A program made the position numbers and the translations under genes. The notes below the pieces were generated by a model. The model did not search any database. It was not told the origin of the DNA and was given only the letters and a program-made list of their open reading frames with translations. Source: Ruminococcus flavefaciens FD-1 (GTDB taxonomy: Bacteria; Bacillota; Clostridia; Oscillospirales; Ruminococcaceae). Taken from it: 64,000 nucleotides of DNA. This document shows positions 16,285 through 23,086 of this stretch, piece by piece. The stretch lies in contig ACOK01000105.1 of assembly GCA_000174895.1 (NCBI GenBank), positions 1 to 64,000 of the forward strand, given 5' to 3'. Numbering within the stretch: the first letter of the stretch is position 1; every line of letters starts with the position of its first letter.

Positions 16285-16300
16285 GGAATATCGATATTCC
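16285..16300. promoter_or_regulatory. 16-base palindrome upstream of the nfn promoter, candidate operator
   Basis: GGAATATCGATATTCC is a perfect palindrome ending 11 bases upstream of the -35 box, with a second smaller CGATATCG beside it. An activator placed here could contact RNA polymerase. A similar GGAATA/TATTCC pair recurs just after the LysR gene at 16458-16486. The rest of the 16151-16487 gap holds the promoter and a terminator. Confidence 0.5.
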
Positions 16301-16395
16301 GTTATCGATATCGTAAGAACCAAATGCAGTATTTACTATATGCATAATTTCCCTGTATTATACAGAATAACGGGACAAAATCAGGGTATAAAAAT

Positions 16396-16420
16396 AAAAG
16401 CCGGTCAGTGACCGGCTTTT
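16396..16420. terminator. Bidirectional-looking terminator after the LysR-type gene
   Basis: AAAA-GCCGGTC-AGT-GACCGGC-TTTT: a 7-bp GC stem extended by A/T pairs, about 70-90 bases beyond the LysR stop. Confidence 0.75.
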
Positions 16421-16487
16421 ATAGCTGTTCATACGGCAGACCTCTGCCATATACTTTTGGAATAATTCTATTCCGTTTTGGAATAGT

Positions 16488-17438
16488 TTATTTATACTCT
16501 CCGAATGCCGCTTCATTCCTTACTTCGTAAAGGCGGTTCACCAGTTTCAGCTCGTTTTCCGAAAGCTTGTGTCCCGAAGCGTAGATTATCATATCCTTGT
16601 AGCTGTTGTCCTTGAATTCGCATTTTCTCTGCACAAGGCCGTACTTTCCGCAAAGGCTGGCAGGTACGGGCGAATCCAGCATAAAGGCTGTGGGCACTGT
16701 CAGAAGGAAGTCGATGGAGCTTCCCCTGTCGTAGGTGTATACCTTCTTCACAGGCACATCAGCAGGACGGTTTGAAGCGTAAAGCTTCTCGATAGCGCCC
16801 GATACATAAGGCACTGCCTCGTCGCCCTGTCCAAGCTCTGTGTAAACGCTTGAAAGGTCGGAATATGTGATTATCTCCGCATCTGCACAGGGATGCTCGG
16901 CAGACATTACCGCCAGCATTTCATACTCCCAGAGCAGTTTGCCGTCCAGATTCTTTTCAGCGAGGAAGTCTGCGAAATACTTCTCATGGGCGGTATTATA
17001 GCGGATTATGCCGAAATCGTAGCCGTTGTCACGGACATTCTCGATAGTACGGAGGGAGTTTGTCTCGCAGAAGAATACCTCCATATCATCGGGGTCATCC
17101 ATAGTAGCTATATGTTCGGAGAATGCCTTTGAGATATATCCCGCTCTCGGTACTGATATCCTCAGCTTGTTGTTTCTCGGCTTGTCGGGAGAATGTATAG
17201 CCTCCATATTGTCAAGCTGTATGAGTATCTGCTTTGCATAGCTGAGGAATTTCATACCCTGGTCCGTGGGGATTACTCCCTTTGATGTACGGCGGAATAT
17301 GGTTATTCCCAGGGTAGTTTCAAGTTCCTTGATAGCTTTACTGAGGTTAGGCTGAGCCATGTAAAGATTCTCAGCTGCTTGGGTAATGGAACGTGTTTTT
17401 TCGATCTCTACTGCATAGCGGAAATGCAGGGTATTCAT
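16488..17438 (-). CDS. LysR-family transcriptional regulator
   Basis: The 316-residue protein has the LysR N-terminal winged helix (LHFRYAVEIEKTRSITQAAENLYMAQPNLSKAIKELETTLGITIFRRT, residues 4-50). The effector domain follows from about residue 90 (KLRISVPRAGYISKAFSEHI). Such regulators usually act as tetramers and control a neighbouring gene; the nfn operon just downstream on the same strand is one candidate target. The small-molecule ligand cannot be told from sequence. Ruminococcus-type genomes carry many paralogs. Confidence 0.88.
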   Translation of the reverse strand: MNTLHFRYAVEIEKTRSITQAAENLYMAQPNLSKAIKELETTLGITIFRRTSKGVIPTDQGMKFLSYAKQILIQLDNMEAIHSPDKPRNNKLRISVPRAGYISKAFSEHIATMDDPDDMEVFFCETNSLRTIENVRDNGYDFGIIRYNTAHEKYFADFLAEKNLDGKLLWEYEMLAVMSAEHPCADAEIITYSDLSSVYTELGQGDEAVPYVSGAIEKLYASNRPADVPVKKVYTYDRGSSIDFLLTVPTAFMLDSPVPASLCGKYGLVQRKCEFKDNSYKDMIIYASGHKLSENELKLVNRLYEVRNEAAFGEYK

Positions 17439-17518
17439 GGATCAGCCTTCTTTCTTTAATTTGATATTATGTCATATCTTTTACGGCAAAATATGGAACG
17501 TACTTGTTCAGTACCGCA

Positions 17519-18037
17519 TTATATAACAGAATCAGATGGAACGTCCTTATCGATGATCTTGCCTGCTGATATAACAACATTGTCGCCGATAGTAACTCCT
17601 CCGAGGATGGTAACATTAGCGCCGATATCAACGTTGCTTCCGATCTTTACAGGCTTAGCCAGCATAAGGCCCTTATTTCTCTGTTCAGCATCCTTAGGAC
17701 GTGAAACTGTATAGATAGTGCAGTTCGGACCGATAAAGACATTATCGCCGAATACTACTTCTGCGCTGTCGTAGATAAGACAGTTGCGTTCTGCGAAGAA
17801 ATTATCTCCGATGATTATGTTATAGCCGTAATCACATCTGAATCCCGGTTCAGCCATAACATTCTCGCCTTTGAGTGATACGATCCTGTCAAAGAGACGT
17901 TCTCTTTTCTGGAAGTCATTGTATGTGATGTTGCTGTACTCTGCACAGAGCTTGTTTGCGTTGATACGCTCTGTTACGAGTTCACGGTCTTTCGGGTCGA
18001 AAAGCTCGCCCGACTGCTGTTTTTCTTTTTCGGTCAT
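17519..18037 (-). CDS. Hexapeptide-repeat acetyltransferase homologue, probably altered active site
   Basis: The 172-residue product resembles sugar O-acetyltransferases of the Maa/LacA group: an N-terminal helical Mac domain (ELFDPKDRELVTERINANKLCAEYSNI), then left-handed beta-helix hexapeptides (VFGDNVFIGPNCTIY, IGSNVDIGANVTILGGVTIGDNVVI). The catalytic His normally found in the YTxxHP segment is Arg here (IYTVSRPKD). The protein ends at PSDSVI, where relatives continue with about 15-20 more residues. These changes suggest lost or altered activity. The start is placed at the ATG with an AAGGAGTG site. Confidence 0.75.
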   Translation of the reverse strand: MTEKEKQQSGELFDPKDRELVTERINANKLCAEYSNITYNDFQKRERLFDRIVSLKGENVMAEPGFRCDYGYNIIIGDNFFAERNCLIYDSAEVVFGDNVFIGPNCTIYTVSRPKDAEQRNKGLMLAKPVKIGSNVDIGANVTILGGVTIGDNVVISAGKIIDKDVPSDSVI

Positions 18038-18086
18038 TGCTAACACTCCTTTTTTTGAAATAAATGATATATAAAGCCTTTTGGCG

Positions 18087-18878
18087 TTATATGCAGAATT
18101 TCCATATCAGAAACGCAACAACAGCGGCACACACTATCTCTCTGAAAATGAAGCTGCCAAGCGGTATATAGCCCAGAACACCTGTGTGGAAATAATTCTC
18201 GGGCTCATCAGGGACTATCTTCATTTTCAGTTGTCTGCCGTGCTGACTGTACATTTTATCTCTCCTGGAGGGAGCCATTCTTACGATGTATCTGTTTCCG
18301 TTGTAGCTGTAGATATACTCATAGCCTTTGGTGCCAATGCCAATATTTTTAATAACTGTCTCGCCGTCTTTGTTTACATATGCAGTCGGCACTGGTAGCT
18401 CTTCGCTGAAATCAATGTCTTTCTGACCGTCGTTCAGCATGGCTTTGACATCCACTGTACACCTTTCCGCTCTCTTCACAAGGAAGATGCGGCGTACCAG
18501 CGGGATGATCATCAGGAATACTGCGATGATCACGATAGTTATTACCGCAATATTCCTGAAAAATACAGGTTCTTTATCCCCGAATTCAAGTTCTATTGTC
18601 CAATAGAACATAAGCACTCCGACTGCTATCGATAGCAGATCGCCCAGCCTGCTTTGTAACTTGAAAGAGTAGATACCAATTGATAAAGATATCAGACCAA
18701 GCATGAAAAAGATTACCCCGTAATGTCCGGTAAGTAATAAGATGGACATCATTGCAAATACTGCTACTATAAATAAACCGAAAATAAGCAGGGACTCCTT
18801 CTTTCCGAAAGGCTTTTTGGTGTACTGTAATTCCTCGCTCATCAGCTCTGCTTTTGGTATGAAACTGAATCTCCTCAT
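18087..18878 (-). CDS. Membrane protein of unknown function
   Basis: The 263-residue protein has about five N-terminal transmembrane helices (residues 28-130). A cytoplasmic or extracytoplasmic soluble part follows (about 135-225): CTVDVKAMLNDGQKD, PVPTAYVNKDGETVI and YEYIYSYNGNRYIVRM. A single C-terminal transmembrane helix ends the protein. The soluble part vaguely resembles DUF3592-like domains (a conserved PVYEYxYxGxxY pattern) but I am not sure. It lies upstream of the acetyltransferase homologue on the same strand; no functional link is evident. Confidence 0.65.
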   Translation of the reverse strand: MRRFSFIPKAELMSEELQYTKKPFGKKESLLIFGLFIVAVFAMMSILLLTGHYGVIFFMLGLISLSIGIYSFKLQSRLGDLLSIAVGVLMFYWTIELEFGDKEPVFFRNIAVITIVIIAVFLMIIPLVRRIFLVKRAERCTVDVKAMLNDGQKDIDFSEELPVPTAYVNKDGETVIKNIGIGTKGYEYIYSYNGNRYIVRMAPSRRDKMYSQHGRQLKMKIVPDEPENYFHTGVLGYIPLGSFIFREIVCAAVVAFLIWKFCI

Positions 18879-18906
18879 ATCCTCCTCCTATATCATGACG
18901 GACTGT

Positions 18907-20112
18907 TTATCTCTTGCTTCCCTTTGAGCCGAAGCTTCCGCCCATTGAGAGGATATTTGTATCAAATGTATAGCTTATCTTCTCGGATTGTCTGTAGCGC
19001 TTCAGTGCAAGCTGAATGAGACGCTCCAGCAGTTCGGGATACTTCACACCCTTAGGTTCCCAGAGGTAGAATGCCAGTGAACCGGGGATAGTGTTTATCT
19101 CGTTGATGTAGACCTTGTCTGTAGCCATATCTATCATGAAGTCGATACGTGTAACGCCGTTGCAGCCAAGGTAGCGGAATGCGTCAACTGCGGTCCTGCG
19201 GATGAATTCATCCTGTTCGGGAGTTATCTCAGCAGGTATCTTTCTCTTGAGAGTAGCCATGCCCTTGCTTCCGCCGCCGCTCTTTGAGCCGTTCTTGCCG
19301 CCGTCGCCCTTGTACTTCTGATCGTAGCTGAGTATCTCATCGCTGCTTGCCTGTACAGGCTCCTCGCATACAGATGCCTCTGCTTCCTCGCTGTCGCCTA
19401 CGACTGAGCAGTTGATCTCCTTCAGCTGTACAACAGCAGGCTCAACGAGTATACGGTCTGCGAACTGGAAAGCCTCCTCGATGGAGTTGATAAGGCTGTC
19501 ACGGTCCTTAGCCTTTGAGATACCAACGCTTGAACCAAGGTTGATAGGCTTAACGATAACAGGGTAGCCGAATTTAGCTTCTACCTGAGCGATCATATTA
19601 TCCATGTCGTCGATCTCGTATGATGAGAAGCGGCAGCAGTCAAGCACAGGGAAGCCTGCTTCTTTAAGTAATATCTTCATGACATATTTGTCCATGCCTA
19701 CAGCTGATGCAAGAACATCACAGCCTACATACGGCAGGTCAAGAGTCTGGAGATAGCCCTGGAGAGCGCCGTCCTCAACGTTTGTACCGTGAACGATAGG
19801 GAATGCGATATCTACATCAGAAATAAGATTTGAGCCGAACTTCTTTATCTTCTGACGAACCAGCTGTACCTTGCCTTCGCTTCTTACGAATACACATTCT
19901 GTTGACTCAGCAAGGAGAGCGGGGATGTCCTTGAAGCTGTTGATATCCAGCATTTTCTCGCTGGTGTAGAATTCGCTCTTCTTTGTCATGTATACAGGGA
20001 TGATGTTATATTTTTCCTTATTGATGCTTGCCATTGCCTGAACTGCGGAAATTACGGAAACTTCATGCTCGACGCTTCTTCCGCCGAAAAGTACTGCAAG
20101 ATTGATCTTCAT
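18907..20112 (-). CDS. ddl: D-alanine--D-alanine ligase with a low-complexity insertion
   Basis: This ATP-grasp enzyme makes D-Ala-D-Ala for peptidoglycan. Family features: LFGGRSVEHEVSVISA at the N-terminus, HGTNVEDGALQGYLQ at about 109, VGMDKYVMKILLKEAG, KPINLGSSVGISKA, and INEINTIPGSLAFYLW near the C-terminus. At 401 residues it is longer than the usual 300-370. The excess lies at about residues 224-262, an acidic stretch followed by GGKNGSKSGGGSKG, inserted in the ATP-grasp region where relatives have a short loop. The gene pairs with the MurF-like ligase just upstream; the two steps are consecutive in cell wall precursor synthesis. Confidence 0.9.
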   Translation of the reverse strand: MKINLAVLFGGRSVEHEVSVISAVQAMASINKEKYNIIPVYMTKKSEFYTSEKMLDINSFKDIPALLAESTECVFVRSEGKVQLVRQKIKKFGSNLISDVDIAFPIVHGTNVEDGALQGYLQTLDLPYVGCDVLASAVGMDKYVMKILLKEAGFPVLDCCRFSSYEIDDMDNMIAQVEAKFGYPVIVKPINLGSSVGISKAKDRDSLINSIEEAFQFADRILVEPAVVQLKEINCSVVGDSEEAEASVCEEPVQASSDEILSYDQKYKGDGGKNGSKSGGGSKGMATLKRKIPAEITPEQDEFIRRTAVDAFRYLGCNGVTRIDFMIDMATDKVYINEINTIPGSLAFYLWEPKGVKYPELLERLIQLALKRYRQSEKISYTFDTNILSMGGSFGSKGSKR

Positions 20113-20212
20113 AATAAAAACTCCTTATATTTAATTCGTAATTCATAATTAAACTTCTTTTCTTGTTTCGTTAATTATGAATTATAGATTATTAATCAAT
20201 TTTATTATCGTT

Positions 20213-20295
20213 GAGCGAAAGCAGACTTGCCTGCCTGTAAAGAGTAAGCGAGTTTACGAGCGGCAGCGTGATTGCGCCGCCGCTCGCTCAGCGGC
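20213..20295. repeat. Family B repeat abutting the MurF-like stop codon
   Basis: This copy contains GAGCGAAAGCAG, GTAAGCGAGTTTACGAGCG and a terminal hairpin (GCCGCT/AGCGGC at 20279-20295) that ends at the bases next to the stop codon at 20296. An AT-rich 13-bp inverted repeat (AATTCATAATTAA and its complement) lies just beside it at 20140-20183. Confidence 0.75.
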
Positions 20296-21909
20296 TCAAT
20301 AGTTGTCGGGGAGGTCGTTCTCTAAGAGGACAACCTTCTTCTTGTCGGTCTGGTATGCCTGTACATTTGCAAGGGCATCGTTGAGACCGTCAGCAACGTA
20401 AACATTGTTCATATCGTAGCCTGCGTCCTTGATACCGTTGTAGATGGGCTTTGTCTGCTCCTTGCCCACAAGGACGATGTAATCGCACGACTTTGCGGCT
20501 TCCTGACCGAACTCGAAGTTCAGCTCCTCCTGCTTTGCGCCAAGCTCGACCATACCCGGTGTTACCAGTATGCGGCAGGCATCGAAAAGCTCCAGTACAG
20601 CCAGTGCCGCACGGCATCCGCTGGGATTGGAGTTGTAAGCGTCGTCGATGAATGTAAGGCCGTTGCCCTTGTCGAGAAGCTGTAAACGGTGAGGTACAGC
20701 CTGTATGCGCTTAACGGGAAGTGTCAGCTTTTCAAGCGGTATGCCTGTGCCGTGAGCGTAGGCGATAGCGCCGAGGACATTCTGTACGTTGTGCTCGCCC
20801 AGAAGCTTTGTGGAGAATCTGTGGCTCTCGCCGCCGGGAGCAGTAACTGTGAACTCAGTACCTCTTGAAGATACCGATATATCAGTTGCACGGTAATCAT
20901 TGCCCTCCTGAAGTCCGTAAAGGATGGCTCCTTCGTACTCGGGGGCTTTCTTGCGGATAAGCTCATTGTCGCCGTTGAAGTATATCTTTCCGCCCTTTGC
21001 CTTTACGCAGTCGGCAAGCTCGAACTTGGTATTCAGCACGTTTTCAATAGAGCCGAATGTTTCAAGGTGCTGAGGGCCGACGGAAGTGATGATACCGTCA
21101 TGCGGCTCTGCGATGTCGCAAAGTTCCTTTATTTCGTGAACTCGTCTTGCGCCCATCTCGCAGATGAAATACTCATGAGTGGGCTTCAGATAGTTTCTGA
21201 TAGTTATTGTAACGCCCATGGGAGTGTTGAAACTCTCGGGAGTTTTCAGTGTGTTGTACTTTGAGTTGAGAAGTTCATCAAGGTAGAACTTCATGCTGGT
21301 CTTGCCATAGCTTCCTGTGATGCCGACTTTGTGGAGTGTAGGGCATTCGCCGAGGATGCGCTTTGCATCGTTGATGTACCACTTGTTGATGGAATTCTCG
21401 ATAGGCTTGTTGATAATGTTTGAAAGCGGAACGAGAACTGCTGTCAGGTAAAGTGCTGAACCAACAAGGATGAAACTCCACTTATTGCCGAACCATACAG
21501 GCGGTGTGGCTGTGGGGGAAGTTCCTGCCTTTTTGCCGAGTACAAAAGCGATTATATAAAATACAGCAATAAGTATTCCGAATGTGGTGAGCATACGCTT
21601 GACACGGGCAGTATACTTGAATGGCTTCTTGAACTTCTTGCCCGGCTTGTATACGCTGATGAACACTGCATTGAGCAGAGTCATTATGATAATGCCGATC
21701 TTATCGGTGAGGAGAAGCAGCGGAAACTGCAATACAAACAGCAGACCGGGGTAGAGATAACGTCTCTTGTTCTTCTTCATCCACCATGAATGCTCGGGAG
21801 TCTTGTAGCCGTTGAGCTGAAGCATATGGAACTCTCTCAGCCCGTATAAAATTATTCCGATAAGCGCCGCTGCGGCGAAAACTATCCATAAAACTGTAAA
21901 CATATCCAA
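20296..21909 (-). CDS. Membrane-anchored MurF-like Mur ligase
   Basis: The 537-residue protein has about 180 N-terminal residues with five or so transmembrane helices. A Mur-ligase catalytic core follows: VGITGSYGKTSMKFYL (ATP-binding loop, about 196), TPMGVTITIRNYL, EMGARRVHEI, IDDAYNSNPSGCRAAL and TPGMVELGAKQEELN. The core matches UDP-MurNAc-tripeptide--D-Ala-D-Ala ligase, and ddl lies next to it. Standard MurF is soluble and about 450 residues, so the membrane domain is unusual. A duty such as modified precursor synthesis at the membrane cannot be excluded. The stop codon overlaps a Family B repeat. Confidence 0.82.
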   Translation of the reverse strand: MDMFTVLWIVFAAAALIGIILYGLREFHMLQLNGYKTPEHSWWMKKNKRRYLYPGLLFVLQFPLLLLTDKIGIIIMTLLNAVFISVYKPGKKFKKPFKYTARVKRMLTTFGILIAVFYIIAFVLGKKAGTSPTATPPVWFGNKWSFILVGSALYLTAVLVPLSNIINKPIENSINKWYINDAKRILGECPTLHKVGITGSYGKTSMKFYLDELLNSKYNTLKTPESFNTPMGVTITIRNYLKPTHEYFICEMGARRVHEIKELCDIAEPHDGIITSVGPQHLETFGSIENVLNTKFELADCVKAKGGKIYFNGDNELIRKKAPEYEGAILYGLQEGNDYRATDISVSSRGTEFTVTAPGGESHRFSTKLLGEHNVQNVLGAIAYAHGTGIPLEKLTLPVKRIQAVPHRLQLLDKGNGLTFIDDAYNSNPSGCRAALAVLELFDACRILVTPGMVELGAKQEELNFEFGQEAAKSCDYIVLVGKEQTKPIYNGIKDAGYDMNNVYVADGLNDALANVQAYQTDKKKVVLLENDLPDNY

Positions 21910-21920
21910 TCTCCTTAATC

Positions 21921-22072
21921 TGTAGGGAACGCCGCCCTCGGCGTTCCGTATTGAACCTTACAAATATGCAATAATCAATAAATGATATTGACATATAATT
22001 CGTTCATGTAATAAATATGGAATTGTTATTTGTTACGTTAACTGTGGAACGCCGAGGGCGGCGTTCCCTACA
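21921..22072. repeat. Inverted pair of 27-nt REP hairpins with a 98-nt spacer
   Basis: The sequence at 21921-21947 (beginning TGTAGGGAACGCCG) is repeated exactly as its reverse complement at 22046-22072 (ending TTCCCTACA). Each arm is itself a hairpin (GAACGCCG-type stem). This is the layout of the short REPINs elsewhere but with a longer AT-rich spacer. It fills most of the space between the MurF-like gene and the hydrolase. Confidence 0.8.
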
Positions 22073-22077
22073 ACTAT

Positions 22078-22851
22078 TTACTCATCTATCTTCATGAATG
22101 AGCACATTACACGGTTGAATGTGAACTGCTGTTCGAGGAAGGAATAATGTCCTGCATTTTCCAGCTTGACAAGCCCTGCATCGGGGATGAGCTTCTCCAT
22201 CTTTTCGCCGTCGGAAAGGGGAGTTGCAGTATCGTTTACGCCCCATACAAGCAGTGTCGGACACTTGATATTCGGCAGGTAAGGCTCTAAGTCCTCGTTT
22301 ACCACCTTGACCATGACCTGTCTCATCATAGGTGAAGCTGCGGCATAGTCGGCGCTTCCCATCTTCTTGCGGAAGTTTTCCAGTGCATCGGGGGCAAGCT
22401 TCTGAGCGATACCTGTTGAGAGTATGGCTTTTCCAACTTTATAGTAGTAGGTGCGGAAGCTTTTCTTGTTGGACTTTGGCGGCATGATTCCTGCGCTGTC
22501 AACAAGTATCACCTTTGTCACCCTGAAAGGAAGCTCAGGCAGGCTGTGCATCTTTATGATGACTCTGCCGCCGAAGCTGTGACCGAGGAGCATTACTTCC
22601 TTTGTGTCGTAGTCTTTGAGGAAGTCGATAACGAACTGCACATATGCGCTTACATCCCATGGTTCCTTGGGTTCTTCGCTTTTTCCGAAGCCCGGCATAT
22701 CCATAGCCACGACTTTATATTTCTTTGAAAGGAGGTCGATGAGGTTGGCAAAAAGAGTGATATTGCTGCCCCATCCGTGCAGGAGGACTATCAGGTCGCC
22801 CTCGCCTTTCTCCTCGTAATTTATCTTCAAACCGTTAACTGTTTTAATCAA
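22078..22851 (-). CDS. Alpha/beta hydrolase
   Basis: The 257-residue protein has the alpha/beta hydrolase fold: oxyanion segment LLHGWGSNITLF (about 28), nucleophile elbow LLGHSFGGRV (Ser at about 97), acid region LVWGVNDTATP (about 206) and catalytic His in ENAGHYSFLEQ (about 236). The substrate is not identifiable; relatives include esterases and C-C hydrolases. It appears monocistronic, and its 3' side is occupied by a REP pair. Confidence 0.85.
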   Translation of the reverse strand: MIKTVNGLKINYEEKGEGDLIVLLHGWGSNITLFANLIDLLSKKYKVVAMDMPGFGKSEEPKEPWDVSAYVQFVIDFLKDYDTKEVMLLGHSFGGRVIIKMHSLPELPFRVTKVILVDSAGIMPPKSNKKSFRTYYYKVGKAILSTGIAQKLAPDALENFRKKMGSADYAAASPMMRQVMVKVVNEDLEPYLPNIKCPTLLVWGVNDTATPLSDGEKMEKLIPDAGLVKLENAGHYSFLEQQFTFNRVMCSFMKIDE

Positions 22852-23022
22852 TGTACTATCTCCAAATCTGTTTGTTTACCATATAGTTTATGCACGGATA
22901 TCGTCCGCACATACACATTTTATTATATCACGCAGGGAAATTAATGTCAATTATTTTCTGTGCAGAAATCACGGTAAACGGCAGTCTTTTTTTGTAGTTT
23001 TTACTTAGTGGCGCAATAATAA

Positions 23023-23061
23023 AGCTCCCCCATGACAGCCTGATACTGTCATGGGGGAGCT
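23023..23061 (-). terminator. Strong rho-independent terminator after the heptad-repeat gene
   Basis: A perfect 16-bp stem (AGCTCCCCCATGACAG and complement) with a 7-base loop is followed by TTTATTATT on the minus strand. Confidence 0.9.
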
Positions 23062-23086
23062 GTTTGCATTTATACGGGGAAAATTA

